Shown here in pieces: positions 44,005-53,332 of a stretch of DNA of 64,000 bases. This DNA comes from Nostoc sp. UHCC 0702 (GTDB taxonomy: Bacteria > Cyanobacteriota > Cyanobacteriia > Cyanobacteriales > Nostocaceae). Under the pieces are notes generated by a model. It did no database searches and was not told the DNA's origin. It was given only the letters and a program-made list of their open reading frames with translations. The position numbers were made by a program, and so were the translations under genes. Location: NCBI GenBank assembly GCA_017164015.1, contig CP071065.1, positions 7,159,501-7,223,500 of the forward strand, read 5' to 3'. The first letter of the stretch is position 1, and the number at the start of each line of letters is the position of its first letter.

Positions 44005-44062
44005 AAGAACCCCACCGCCTGCGGCACCTCCCCTTGGTAAGGGGAGGTTGGGAGGGGTTAAA
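44005..44062. repeat. palindromic intergenic repeat
   Basis: ACCCCACCGCC, then CCTCCCCTT/AAGGGGAGG, then GGGAGGGGTT. The nested hairpins match the general type seen at 6890-6990. Confidence 0.6.
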
Positions 44063-44104
44063 ATAATGTGCAGCTTCACAGAGAATTGATATAAACCAAT
44101 ACCG

Positions 44105-44356
44105 ATGACTTGGACAAAAATCGGTCATAAATTTGGTGATAGTGGCACATTACTGGTGTGGTCAAAAATAGACCGTTGTATATGGCGAACCGAAAAAGCG
44201 ATTATTGATAATTCTGAATTTTTGATTAGGAGAATGTATCGCAAATTTATTAATAGCGGTGAAGGTAAAATTATACAAAAAATCAATAAAATAGCTCAAC
44301 CTAAAATAGTCAGACTTTCACAATCTCAAAATATAAGAAGCCCCCTGGCTGGTTGA
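44105..44356 (+). CDS. small hypothetical protein, doubtful
   Basis: 83 residues, basic, starting MTWTKIGHKFGDSGTLLVWSKIDRC. No family recognised. It sits in a repeat-rich region after a decayed gene fragment and might be a spurious or decaying frame. Kept because the frame is open with a plausible ATG and the start is not within a repeat. Confidence 0.3.
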   Translation: MTWTKIGHKFGDSGTLLVWSKIDRCIWRTEKAIIDNSEFLIRRMYRKFINSGEGKIIQKINKIAQPKIVRLSQSQNIRSPLAG

Positions 44357-44388
44357 ACCAGGAGTGTTAAGAAAAGTTAATTGCACAT

Positions 44389-45075
44389 TTACAATCGTTG
44401 TAGCAAGTTTAAGCCGTGGGTATCAGTACCACAAGTATTGTAAAGACCATACTCAGCAGCCAACTGTTGCACTTGTTCTGATTCTATAGCACTTGGTCGC
44501 CACGGTGACGGGTTGTTGTAAGCGTAAAAAGTTTCAACGCCATCAATTCCGCTTTCAGCCGCAGCAGGAATTAAATCAAAATGCGATCGCCGATAACGAG
44601 CTGGGTGAGCAAGTACTGCTAATCCCCCAGCATCATGAATAGCTGCAATCACGTTAATTGCTTGATATTCTTTGCCTGTAATTGGCTTTTTTTGCAAATA
44701 AGGTTTGATACTAGGGTGTTCTAGCTCGAATGCGTAAGCCAATATGTGAACTTCATTATCCAAAAGATTAGCATTAATTTCTGCCCCACTCCATAGGTAT
44801 GGAGTATTGCCATCAGGATTGTTCCACTGCCAATCTTCTAACCACGCTCGTGCTGCTTTATACCCCTCAACACCGTGATGGTCGGTGATCGCTAAACCTT
44901 TGAGACCGATCGCGATCGCCTGTTCCATCAACACAGTTGGTTGCATCCTTCCATCTGAGTGGACAGTATGCATATGAAAATTAAATAATTTCGGACAACT
45001 CTGTGCGTCAATCCTCTGGAATACTTGCTTTAGCAGTTCTGTGGAAGCAGATGTTTGAGTCAAATTTACTACCAT
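44389..45075 (-). CDS. PHP-domain metal-dependent phosphoesterase
   Basis: 228 residues from the ATG at 45075 (VVNLTQTSASTELLKQ), which follows GAGGGGG; an upstream in-frame ATG at 45117 would add 14 residues. PHP motifs: FNFHMHTVHSDG (metal ligands HMH and HSD), LAITDHHGVEGY, GAEIN, LAHPARYRRSHF and the late GTDTHG. It belongs to the TrpH/YciV-like group of phosphoesterases acting on nucleotides or RNA 5' ends. Substrate not known. No operon partner. Confidence 0.85.
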   Translation of the reverse strand: MVVNLTQTSASTELLKQVFQRIDAQSCPKLFNFHMHTVHSDGRMQPTVLMEQAIAIGLKGLAITDHHGVEGYKAARAWLEDWQWNNPDGNTPYLWSGAEINANLLDNEVHILAYAFELEHPSIKPYLQKKPITGKEYQAINVIAAIHDAGGLAVLAHPARYRRSHFDLIPAAAESGIDGVETFYAYNNPSPWRPSAIESEQVQQLAAEYGLYNTCGTDTHGLNLLQRL

Positions 45076-45117
45076 AACCCCCTCTGAAAACATACGTAAT
45101 TCTTTAGACACCGACAC

Positions 45118-46069
45118 GCCACACCTATAGATAGAAAATTACCAGCACTTAAATTGTGTTGGATGTTATATCTGAGCTAGAACAGCAAAATTTTTCAATA
45201 TGTTACGACTACCTTAGCAAATCTCAATGATTACGGTCATGAGTATTTTGGATTGCTTCTATAACCACAAGTAAAAAACCTTTAAAAATCAGGTTTTCAT
45301 ATTGACAAAAACTGATTTGTATGTATTAAACCTACTTTCTGTTTGAGTTTTATCAGAATAAGTCGCTTTGTGAACTGTAAATCCTAATTTTTCTCTACTT
45401 TGAGCTACTGAAAATATACAGATTTATAATATGTGTAAAAAATAAGGAACTTATAAGTGATTTGCAGTTTTGCCAATACACATCATATTTTATTAACTGC
45501 GTAAATCATCAAAAATTTAGTCTATGTATTTACGTAATTCCTACAGCATACAAGTGGAAAACACAAGAATAGCTAGGGCAATCTGTATACGAAAAATTAA
45601 AATCAACGTCTGACAACTGTTGTATAAATATTAACTTTATTTAATTCCTTTTCTAATTTACGCAAATCAGTAATTATTACTGCCTATTTGTCTAAATAAT
45701 ATTAAAATAGACGATATATTCAGCTATTCTTCAATCACCAAAAAAGCAACTAACTATACCATCTTAGCATTCGACAACTAGCTTTTTCAGGAGCAAATCT
45801 GGTAATTTACTAAAACCTTGCCTTATAATTGCAAGAATTAGGATTAGAATTCTTAATTATTTATCCAGTAACCCTAATTTTTAGCTTGTGTTTTCAAAAA
45901 AAAGGTCATAGTTAATTACCAGTACTTTTGCTTAACAATGGTAGACGTAATAACCTTAGTATTAATGCTTGTGTGGGTCAGTGTAAAACCCAGCTTGTTT
46001 ACAAGTATACCTTTAGCGTCAAAATAATCAAGGTATTTGTTCAACTTTTTAAACTGGCTGAAAACTTCT
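45118..46069. other. AT-rich intergenic region
   Basis: About 950 bp between divergent PHP and lepB genes with no credible frame and no recognised RNA. It contains one AACCT/AGGTT hairpin with a long loop near 45280-45297. Promoters are expected at both ends. Confidence 0.5.
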
Positions 46070-46642
46070 ATGACTCCTCAGGAAAGTGATGTGAAACAAG
46101 CTTCTGCGTCATCAAAAGTATGGCGTAGTTGGCAAGAAAATCTGATTCTGGTGGCGATCGCCTTATGTTTGGCGCTGTTTATTCGGACTTTTATTGCTGA
46201 ACCCCGCTATATACCATCAGATTCAATGGTACCGACATTACATACGGGCGATCGCTTAGTGGTGGAAAAAATTTCTTACCGTTTTCACCCTCCCATAACA
46301 GGAGATATTATCGTTTTTCAGCCTCCCGCAGAACTGCAACGTCGGGGATATCCAAAAGACCAAGCCTTTATCAAGCGGGTGATTGGTGTGCCTGGAGAGA
46401 TAATTAGCGGTGCTAACGGCAAAGTTTACCTCAACGGTGAACCTTTGTCAGAAAATTACATAGCTGAACCAGCTAATCAGCCATTTCCACCACTGCGAGT
46501 CCCAGAAGACAACTTTTTTGTCATGGGCGATAACCGTAACGATAGTAACGACTCTCGCTACTGGGGCTTTTTACCTAGACAAAACATCATTGGTCGAGCA
46601 GCATTTCGCTTTTGGCCTCTCGACCGCATCGGGTTTATTTAA
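46070..46642 (+). CDS. lepB: signal peptidase I
   Basis: 190 residues from the ATG at 46070; an upstream TTG in frame at 46037 is less likely. One membrane anchor (residues 24-42, NLILVAIALCLALFIRTFI) is followed by the catalytic S52 in YIPSDSMVPTL and K102 in AFIKRVIGVPGE. The C-terminal MGDNRNDSNDSRYWG completes the family signature. It removes signal peptides of secreted and lumenal proteins. Several secreted products in the window would be substrates. Confidence 0.95.
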   Translation: MTPQESDVKQASASSKVWRSWQENLILVAIALCLALFIRTFIAEPRYIPSDSMVPTLHTGDRLVVEKISYRFHPPITGDIIVFQPPAELQRRGYPKDQAFIKRVIGVPGEIISGANGKVYLNGEPLSENYIAEPANQPFPPLRVPEDNFFVMGDNRNDSNDSRYWGFLPRQNIIGRAAFRFWPLDRIGFI

Positions 46643-46704
46643 TTAGTCAGTGGTCAGTGGTCAGTGGTAAAGAACAAAACAACTGACAACTGACAACTGG
46701 CAAT
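46643..46704. repeat. heptameric tandem repeats (STRR)
   Basis: GTCAGTG and CAACTGA units between convergent lepB and the HHH gene. Confidence 0.75.
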
Positions 46705-47253
46705 TTAAAAGCGCAAATAATACATCAACTGAGCGATCGCATCACCAGATAATTCTAACCGTCGCTGGAAATCCACAAGGTTACGATAAGGCCCCACTGA
46801 TAATCGATTTTCTACCACTGCTTGCGCCAGAGGCAAATCCATAAAGGGAATTTTTGCTAACTGGTCAACTGTTGCTGTGTTCGGGTTAATTAATTGCGTA
46901 GGTTTATCTAAAGATTCGTGATCATAGTAACTAAAAATTAGCAGTGGATTTAATGGTTCGAGTCGCTGTACTGGCATACTCAAAGCCGCAGCAATATCAT
47001 CAATGCAGTAAAATTTCACACCTGAGCGTGAAAGTTCCACAAGCGATCGCGCTTGATGAATTGACAAACCTGGTAGACGTAACCAATCATCCACAGTCGC
47101 TTGATTAGCATCAATCCGAACACCTAATTTTGCTGCTATGTGAATTTCTTCCCCAGACTGTAATCGATAGTAAGGGTCATTGAGGAGCTTGGCACGGAGT
47201 TTTTGCAACTTCAGATTCAAAGGTAGCCAGTTGTTCATCATTTTTGCTTGCAT
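46705..47253 (-). CDS. helix-hairpin-helix (ComEA-like) protein
   Basis: 182 residues with two HhH pairs: VDDWLRLPGLSIHQARSLVELSRSGVKFYCIDDIAAAL and INPNTATVDQLAKIPFMDLPLAQAVVENRLSVGPYRNLVDFQRRL. The second is typical of ComEA DNA-binding domains. There is no signal peptide or membrane anchor, so it is not a classical competence receptor. The ATG overlaps the stop of the TM2 gene by one base, showing coupling. Start choice is uncertain by five codons. Confidence 0.8.
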   Translation of the reverse strand: MQAKMMNNWLPLNLKLQKLRAKLLNDPYYRLQSGEEIHIAAKLGVRIDANQATVDDWLRLPGLSIHQARSLVELSRSGVKFYCIDDIAAALSMPVQRLEPLNPLLIFSYYDHESLDKPTQLINPNTATVDQLAKIPFMDLPLAQAVVENRLSVGPYRNLVDFQRRLELSGDAIAQLMYYLRF

Positions 47254-47627
47254 TAAGAAATTTGGTCGAGCAACTGGCGGCGCTTTTGCTCAAATTCGTA
47301 CTCAGAAATTAGTCCATCCTGACGTAGAGCATCTAATTCACGCAAAGCATCAGCGATCGCTCCTACTTGATTGCTTGCTTGCTGCGAGATTTTCACAGCT
47401 GACTTACCCAGATTAAAATTGCGATCAAAAGCTTCTTCATCTTGGGCTAAATACCAAACTCCCTCTATAGCACTAGCTACTTTAGGGATAGGTGTCCAAG
47501 AAAGCAAAACATACAACACACCCCAAAGCGGTTGTCCCAAATAAAATTTATGTAAACCTGAAATTGTCAGCGTGCCAGAAAAAGCTAAAATAGCGGCAAC
47601 ACTTCGGCTTTTGCGCTTAGTCAACAT
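47253..47627 (-). CDS. TM2-domain protein with SHOCT-like C-terminus
   Basis: 124 residues from the ATG at 47627. The TM2 domain (AAILAFSGTLTISGLHKFYLGQPLWGVLYVLLSWTPIPKVASAIEGVWYL) has two membrane helices with the G-hxFYLG motif. The C-terminal ELDALRQDGLISEYEFEQKRRQLLDQI is a SHOCT-type helical pair. It is translationally coupled to the HHH protein downstream. Cellular role unknown. Confidence 0.85.
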   Translation of the reverse strand: MLTKRKSRSVAAILAFSGTLTISGLHKFYLGQPLWGVLYVLLSWTPIPKVASAIEGVWYLAQDEEAFDRNFNLGKSAVKISQQASNQVGAIADALRELDALRQDGLISEYEFEQKRRQLLDQIS

Positions 47628-48030
47628 ATTCTCAATTATTCCACCATTACCACAGTTCCTACAATAAGATAGCCATACTAGCAACCCATCTTGATCAATT
47701 CAGCATTGTAGAAATCCTGTTTGCAACCAACACATAAATCCATTGTATTAATTTAGGTCGAAGCTATCAGCCACTAAAAGGTAGACAGGGGAGCAGGGGG
47801 GATGAGGCGATGAGGGGGATGAGGGAGATGAGGGAGATGAGGGACAATAACAACTGACAACTGACAACTGACAACTGACAACTGACAACCCCAAGTCAAG
47901 TGTTGAAATTTCGGTAAAAAACCGTACTCAAACCGAAGTTTCTTTTCTAGATGAGTTCCCTAAACTAGAATAAAAATAGAGGCAAAAATATAAGCTCCTG
48001 AGTGCCATTACTCAGTTTAATAAAAATAAC
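47628..48030. other. intergenic region with tandem repeats
   Basis: 400 bp between divergent genes. The middle (47790-47890) is GATGAGGGA units followed by CAACTGA heptamers. Nothing else recognised. Confidence 0.7.
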
Positions 48031-48354
48031 ATGGGATTCTTTGACTCTGATATAGTTCAGCAAGAAGCAAAGCAACTGTTTGAAGATTATCAAGCATTAA
48101 TCAAGCTTGGTAACAGCTACGGCAAATTTGACCGCGAGGGCAAAAAGCTGTTTATTGAACAGATGGAAGCCATGATGGATCGCTATCGCATCTTTATGAA
48201 GCGCTTCGAGCTATCAGAAGATTTTATGGCCCAAATGACTATGGAACAGCTCAAAAGTCAACTAGGTCAGTTTGGTGTAACTCCCCAACAGATGTTTGAA
48301 CAAACGCATTTCACCCTGCAAAGGATGAAAACCGAGTTAGAAAAGCAGCCCTAA
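48031..48354 (+). CDS. DUF1825 family protein
   Basis: 107 residues. MGFFDSDIVQQEAKQLFEDYQ-L, GKFDREGKKLFIEQME, RY-IFMKRFELSEDFMAQMTMEQL and QFGVTPQQMFEQT-TL are the pattern of DUF1825, a small helical protein nearly universal in cyanobacteria and of unknown function. It is monocistronic, with STRR sequence on both sides. Confidence 0.93.
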   Translation: MGFFDSDIVQQEAKQLFEDYQALIKLGNSYGKFDREGKKLFIEQMEAMMDRYRIFMKRFELSEDFMAQMTMEQLKSQLGQFGVTPQQMFEQTHFTLQRMKTELEKQP

Positions 48355-48428
48355 TCAATTTTAGATTTTAAATTTTGGATTTTGGATTGGCAATTAATCC
48401 AAAATCTCAAATCCAAAATCTAAAATTA

Positions 48429-50351
48429 TTAAGATTTTGGACGGCTAAATTGAGAAGGTGACTTGAATTTTTCCGCAGGTACACCTTTGAGGGCCTTTTG
48501 CATAAAATCACGCCAGATGGGAGCCACCATCACCCCACCGGTGGCGCCGCTAGCCAACTGTCTGTTATCGTCTCTACCTACCCAGACAGCTGTAGTTAAC
48601 TGCGGCACAGTACCTACATACCAAATATCTTTTTCTGAGGAAGTTGTTCCCGTCTTACCAGCGCTTGGACGGCCAATAGCAGCATTTTTACCAGTACCAC
48701 TGGTAACTACCGATTGCATCACATCAATAATTGCTGCTGATGCCCAAGGATCGAGAACTAACTGTGGTTTAGGTGTATTATCTAGCAATACGTTGCCACT
48801 ACTATCGGTGACACGGGCAATGACCGTGGATGGCGACTGCCAGCCATAATTAGCAAATGTAGCATAGGCACTAGCCATTTCTAGAGGTGTAACACCGATC
48901 GCACCTAGAGGTAAAGAACTCACAGGTTCCATCGGACTCATAATTCCCAAGGTACGGCAGGTTTCTATGACTTTATTCATCCCCACAGCTTTACCAACCT
49001 TGATTACTGGGATGTTGCGTGATTGTGCTAAAGCGGTGCGAATTGGCATTGCACCACTAAAGCCGCCATCATAGTTTCTGGGGAAGTACCAACCGTTACC
49101 ATCTCGATAGCTGACTGGGGCATCTACTACTGTTGAATCTGGGGTAAATTTCCCACTTGCAAAACCAGTGTAATATACAAATGGTTTAAAAGAAGAGCCA
49201 GGTTGGCGCTGGGCTTGGGTTGCACGGTTGAATTCGCTGGTTTTGGGATCTACACCACCCACTAATGCTTTGACAAAATGCGTGCGCGGATCAATTGCCA
49301 CCAAGGCAATTTGATTTTTGTATAATCCTTGACTTAGTAATGTGTTATGCCACTTGACAACAGTATCTTCGGCCATTCTTTGGAAATCAGCATCAACTGT
49401 AGTCTGCACCCGCATTCCACCTTTGAGAAGGGTGTCACGCCCAAACTTCCTAGCTAACTCCTGCGCTACGGTATTAGTTACATAAGGTAGGGCACTACCT
49501 TGAAACGACCTGATTCTACCTAGTTTGATTTCTTGCTTGAGGGCATCATCGTACTCTTGCTGGTTAATCCAGTTCAATTCCAGCATTCGCCCCAGCACTT
49601 CTTTTTGTTTCTGTTTTGCCAGCTTCATACTGGCAAATGGGCTAAATTCTTCTGGTGCTTGAATCAAACCCGCCATCATCGCTGATTCGCCCAGAGTTAA
49701 AGTTTCCGCTGATTTATCAAAATAACTCCGTGCTGCCGTCTGTACACCATAGTTGTTATGACCCCAATAAACTTGATTGAGGTACATTTCTAAAATTTGG
49801 TCTTTGCTGAGAATTTGCTCTAACCTAATTGCTAGTACTGCCTCAGCTAGTTTGCGGGTGAAGGCACGTTTTTGAGACAAAAATAAGTTTTTCACCAACT
49901 GCATGGTGATGGTAGAACCGCCTTCTTTGACACCACCAGCCACCCAGTTGACTACCACAGCACGTCCGACGCCAGTGGGGTTTATACCGTGGTGGTCGTA
50001 AAAATGACTATCTTCGCTGGCTAATACAGCCCGTTTCAGATTAGGAGAAATTCTATCGAGGGGTACTACTTCCCGGTTGGCTTCTCCGTGGACACTACTT
50101 AATAGTTTGCCCTTGATGTCATAGATGTAAGTTGTTTCTGACGGGAAAAAGTTACGTAGCTGTCTTACATCCGGCAAATTACGGAAACTAACGGCTAAGC
50201 CAACTAGCCCTCCAGCTACAATGGAGCTTGTCAACATCGTGATTGATAACAGAGTACCGCCAGTGATTTGGCCTACTCCCTTTAAGAACTCAAAACCCGA
50301 TGAAGTCCGGCGTTGTGGCTGCTTATTTTCAAAAGTCCTAGAAGACGACAC
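48429..50351 (-). CDS. class A penicillin-binding protein (PBP1a-like)
   Basis: 640 residues. A cytoplasmic basic start and membrane helix (about 31-55) precede the GT51 glycosyltransferase with the catalytic ASEDSHFYDHHGINPTG, GGSTITMQLVKN and KLAEAVLAIRLEQILSKDQILEMYLNQVYWG. The transpeptidase follows, with SSFKP (SxxK), SRN and KTGTT. It polymerises and crosslinks peptidoglycan. It is complete in both domains. It is divergent from tyrS. Confidence 0.95.
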   Translation of the reverse strand: MSSSRTFENKQPQRRTSSGFEFLKGVGQITGGTLLSITMLTSSIVAGGLVGLAVSFRNLPDVRQLRNFFPSETTYIYDIKGKLLSSVHGEANREVVPLDRISPNLKRAVLASEDSHFYDHHGINPTGVGRAVVVNWVAGGVKEGGSTITMQLVKNLFLSQKRAFTRKLAEAVLAIRLEQILSKDQILEMYLNQVYWGHNNYGVQTAARSYFDKSAETLTLGESAMMAGLIQAPEEFSPFASMKLAKQKQKEVLGRMLELNWINQQEYDDALKQEIKLGRIRSFQGSALPYVTNTVAQELARKFGRDTLLKGGMRVQTTVDADFQRMAEDTVVKWHNTLLSQGLYKNQIALVAIDPRTHFVKALVGGVDPKTSEFNRATQAQRQPGSSFKPFVYYTGFASGKFTPDSTVVDAPVSYRDGNGWYFPRNYDGGFSGAMPIRTALAQSRNIPVIKVGKAVGMNKVIETCRTLGIMSPMEPVSSLPLGAIGVTPLEMASAYATFANYGWQSPSTVIARVTDSSGNVLLDNTPKPQLVLDPWASAAIIDVMQSVVTSGTGKNAAIGRPSAGKTGTTSSEKDIWYVGTVPQLTTAVWVGRDDNRQLASGATGGVMVAPIWRDFMQKALKGVPAEKFKSPSQFSRPKS

Positions 50352-50524
50352 GGCGATTTCACTTCCTCACTTGTAAATATAACTGTAATTCATTGAATCA
50401 AGCACGGCGGTTAATTTTTTGCAATTATATTAATTTGGCAGATGAAACAACGGACAAGTTGCCAGTGAATATAATTAACCTAACTTCTCAAGTAAAAAAC
50501 GTAGTTAATAGCGAATCTCCTAGT

Positions 50525-51721
50525 ATGACGCAAAATTTTTCTTGGCTGCATCGTGGGACAGTGGAAATTTTCCCACAACCAACTGATGCTGACAGTGAAA
50601 GTGAAAGTTTAGAGAAACGCTTGGTAACTACTAACCGACCTTTAAGGGTCAAGTATGGAATTGACCCTACGGGTGCTGATATTCATCTTGGTCATAGCAT
50701 ACCAATGCGTAAACTGCGAGCATTTCAAGATGCTGGTCATACAGCAGTGCTAATTATTGGTGATTTTACGGCTCGCATCGGCGATCCAACAGGAAAATCT
50801 GAGGTGCGTCGCCAACTGACAGAAGCAGAAGTAGCGCAAAATGCTCAGAGTTACCTCGACCAAGTGCGCCCTATCTTGGATTTTGACACACCAGGAAGGT
50901 TGGAGGTGCATTATAACTCCCAATGGCTTTCCCAGCTTGATTTAGGGAAAATTGTGGAGTTACTCTCTACCATGACGGTGGGGCAGATGCTAGCCAAAGA
51001 GGGTTTTGCTGAACGTTATAAAAAAGAGAGTCCAATTTTTATTCATGAGTTCCTGTATCCATTAATGCAAGGCTATGATTCTGTTGCTATTGAAGCAGAT
51101 GTGGAATTAGGAGGAACTGACCAGAAGTTTAACCTCGCCGTGGGACGAGATTTGCAACGGCATTTTGGACAAAAACCGCAATTTGGTTTGCTGCTGCCAA
51201 TTTTAATTGGCACTGATGGTGTGCAGAAAATGTCCAAGTCACTAGGTAATTATGTGGCGTTGTCAGAACACCCTGCACAAAAATATCAGAAGCTACAAGC
51301 AGTTGCAGATAATCAACTACAACAGTATTTTGAACTGTTGACAGATTTACCTTTGGACAAACTGCCAGAAAATCCCCGCGATCGCCAGACACTTTTAGCA
51401 TGGGAAATAGTCAGGCAATACCACGGCGAAACAGCAGCTAATGAAGCCAAAGAAGCAGCGAAAACAGGCGGTAAAGAAGGTGCAGTGCCAGAATTTTCTT
51501 TAGCAGGGGTGTCGCAGTTTCCTGCTAAGTTAGCTTATATTCTCTGTGTCAGTGGCTTGTGTAAAAGTACCGCAGAAGGCAAGCGGAAAATTCAAGAAGG
51601 TGGAGTGCGGCTAGATTGCGATCGCATCACCGATGTTGATATTGCTTTCCAGCAACCTAGTGATTTACACGGTAAAGTTTTACAAGTCGGTAAAAATAAG
51701 TTTGTCAGACTTGTATCTTGA
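50525..51721 (+). CDS. tyrS: tyrosyl-tRNA synthetase
   Basis: 398 residues from the ATG at 50525 (MTQNFSWLHRGTVEIFP); an in-frame ATG at 50393 would add 44 residues without family character. Class I signatures: KYGIDPTGADIHLGHS (HIGH-like HLGH), ELGGTDQKFNL and KMSKSLGN. A C-terminal S4-like RNA-binding domain (SGLCKSTAEGKRKIQEGGVRLD) closes the protein. It charges tRNA-Tyr. It belongs to the TyrS subfamily with a short linker. Confidence 0.94.
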   Translation: MTQNFSWLHRGTVEIFPQPTDADSESESLEKRLVTTNRPLRVKYGIDPTGADIHLGHSIPMRKLRAFQDAGHTAVLIIGDFTARIGDPTGKSEVRRQLTEAEVAQNAQSYLDQVRPILDFDTPGRLEVHYNSQWLSQLDLGKIVELLSTMTVGQMLAKEGFAERYKKESPIFIHEFLYPLMQGYDSVAIEADVELGGTDQKFNLAVGRDLQRHFGQKPQFGLLLPILIGTDGVQKMSKSLGNYVALSEHPAQKYQKLQAVADNQLQQYFELLTDLPLDKLPENPRDRQTLLAWEIVRQYHGETAANEAKEAAKTGGKEGAVPEFSLAGVSQFPAKLAYILCVSGLCKSTAEGKRKIQEGGVRLDCDRITDVDIAFQQPSDLHGKVLQVGKNKFVRLVS

Positions 51722-51770
51722 TGGGGACTGGGGACTGGGGACTGGGGACTGGGCAATGGGGACTGGGAAT
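51722..51770. repeat. heptameric tandem repeats (STRR)
   Basis: GGGGACT units between tyrS and pyrF. Confidence 0.85.
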
Positions 51771-51783
51771 GAGGAACTAATCT

Positions 51784-52503
51784 ATGAATGTAGAACAACA
51801 GATTATTGTGGCTTTGGATGTGCCGGATGTGGAAAGTGCGATCGCTTTTGTGGATCAATTGCCGCAAGTGGGTTTTTGGAAAGTGGGTTTAGAATTGTTC
51901 ACCAGTTCTGGGCCAACAATCTTGGAAGTCCTAAAATCGCGGCAAAAGCGCATTTTCCTAGATTTAAAGTTTGATGATATCCCCAACACTGTTGCTGGTG
52001 CTTGTCGGGCTGCGGCTAGGTACGGGGTTGATTTGCTGACAATTCATGCTACTGCTGGTAGAGAAGCCCTCCTAGCTGCAACTGAGGCTGTACAAGTAGG
52101 CGCGGCACAAACTGGTGTCCAACCACCTAAATTAATTGCCGTGACTCTGCTGACAAGTATTTCTGCTAGACAGTTGGCAATTGATTTGAAAATTCCTCTA
52201 GAATTGCCAGAATACATCCTAGAAATGGCATTAATGGCTAAAGAAACGGGGTTAAATGGAGTTGTATGTTCACCTCAAGAAGTAGCACAGTTACGGCAAA
52301 CTTGTGGAGATGATTTTCTCCTAGTTTGTCCTGGTGTACGTCCAACTTGGGCAAACATGGCAGATCAAAAGCGATCGCTTACCCCAGCACAAGCTATTCA
52401 AGCCGGTGCAAATTACTTGGTAATTGGGCGTCCCATCACTGCGGCGGCTGAACCTAAGTTAGCTTGGCAGAGAATTTCTGAGGAATTAACGACCGTGGTA
52501 TGA
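51784..52503 (+). CDS. pyrF: orotidine 5'-phosphate decarboxylase
   Basis: 239 residues. ALDVPDVESAIAFVDQLP at the N-terminus, the catalytic DLKFDDIPNTV (K-D motif), LLTIHATAGREAL, GVVCSPQEV, VCPGVRPTW and YLVIGRPIT. It converts OMP to UMP, the last step of pyrimidine synthesis. It overlaps the next gene by 4 bp (ATGA). Confidence 0.96.
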   Translation: MNVEQQIIVALDVPDVESAIAFVDQLPQVGFWKVGLELFTSSGPTILEVLKSRQKRIFLDLKFDDIPNTVAGACRAAARYGVDLLTIHATAGREALLAATEAVQVGAAQTGVQPPKLIAVTLLTSISARQLAIDLKIPLELPEYILEMALMAKETGLNGVVCSPQEVAQLRQTCGDDFLLVCPGVRPTWANMADQKRSLTPAQAIQAGANYLVIGRPITAAAEPKLAWQRISEELTTVV

Positions 52504-53156
52504 AACATGTTTCTTCCCCCACTCCCGACTCCCGACTCCCGACTCCCTTTTTCCCGCAAAGTTATAAATTGTCCGTTGTAACTTGCGGCTGCTTGTTTCT
52601 CATAGCAAGTCTTAATAATTCAGCATTTTCGCAGAACCTCACCCCCTCTTTGCCTACGGAAAAAGGAGGTATTAGTAGCGGGGTGAGGTCTTCTTGCTCT
52701 GAGCAAAGTTTAGAAATATTAACTACTAAGCTATTGCGAGATTTACCTGGCTATGCTAACCGTGCTAGTCAACGTGCCCGCCGTCGTAGCAGAAGCAGTG
52801 AAGCTTACGGTTATATGCTGGTGGCAGGAAGACCGGAGTTTCAGCCTCTGCCTCTAAATCCTGGTGAAAACAACACATATGGGCAAAAAAGTGCTGCAAC
52901 AGGAGTTGAGCAAGTTTTTTTTACTACCTTGCAACGGCAGTACATCAATCAAAAAGTTGTGGAATTACAAGAATTTCACTGGCTATTGTTGACGAAAACC
53001 AAAAGTGGTTGGCGTCTGGTGATGATGTTTACTCAAACAGGTTCTTATCCAGCCCAACAACCAGAATCACCCCCACGGGATAGCACTGATGGCACTATCG
53101 CCCAAGGAGTTAAAGCTTGGTTACGTGATTGCCAGGCGGGAAGCGTGCGACAGTGA
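52500..53156 (+). CDS. secreted hypothetical protein
   Basis: 218 residues. A hydrophobic segment (about 22-40, YKLSVVTCGCLFLIASLNN) probably acts as a signal or anchor, with a long N-terminal region before it. The body contains LTTKLLRDLPGYANRASQRARRRSR and FFTTLQRQYINQKVVELQEFHWLLLTKTKSGWRLVMMFTQTG, a conserved cyanobacterial pattern without a name. The segment LTPSLPTEKGGISSGVRS is coded by an inserted palindromic DNA repeat. Coupled to pyrF by a 4-bp overlap. Function unknown. Confidence 0.65.
   Translation: MKHVSSPTPDSRLPTPFFPQSYKLSVVTCGCLFLIASLNNSAFSQNLTPSLPTEKGGISSGVRSSCSEQSLEILTTKLLRDLPGYANRASQRARRRSRSSEAYGYMLVAGRPEFQPLPLNPGENNTYGQKSAATGVEQVFFTTLQRQYINQKVVELQEFHWLLLTKTKSGWRLVMMFTQTGSYPAQQPESPPRDSTDGTIAQGVKAWLRDCQAGSVRQ
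52636..52689. repeat. palindromic repeat inside a coding region
   Basis: ACCTCACCCC at the left and GGGGTGAGGT at the right bound a 54-bp segment whose length is a multiple of three. It reads through in frame in the secreted hypothetical gene. Confidence 0.6.
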
Positions 53157-53332
53157 CAGGACTTACCCAACTGGCACACATATTTTCTGCGATGGCAGTA
53201 CTGAGTCAATAGTCAAGGGTCAAGGGTCAATAGTCAAGTTTTTGGACTAAAGAGAAAAAGGCTTTTGATTCGTTCTGATCTACGCAGCAGATGACGGCTA
53301 CTTAATTAAATTGAACCTCGCATGACTAGAAG

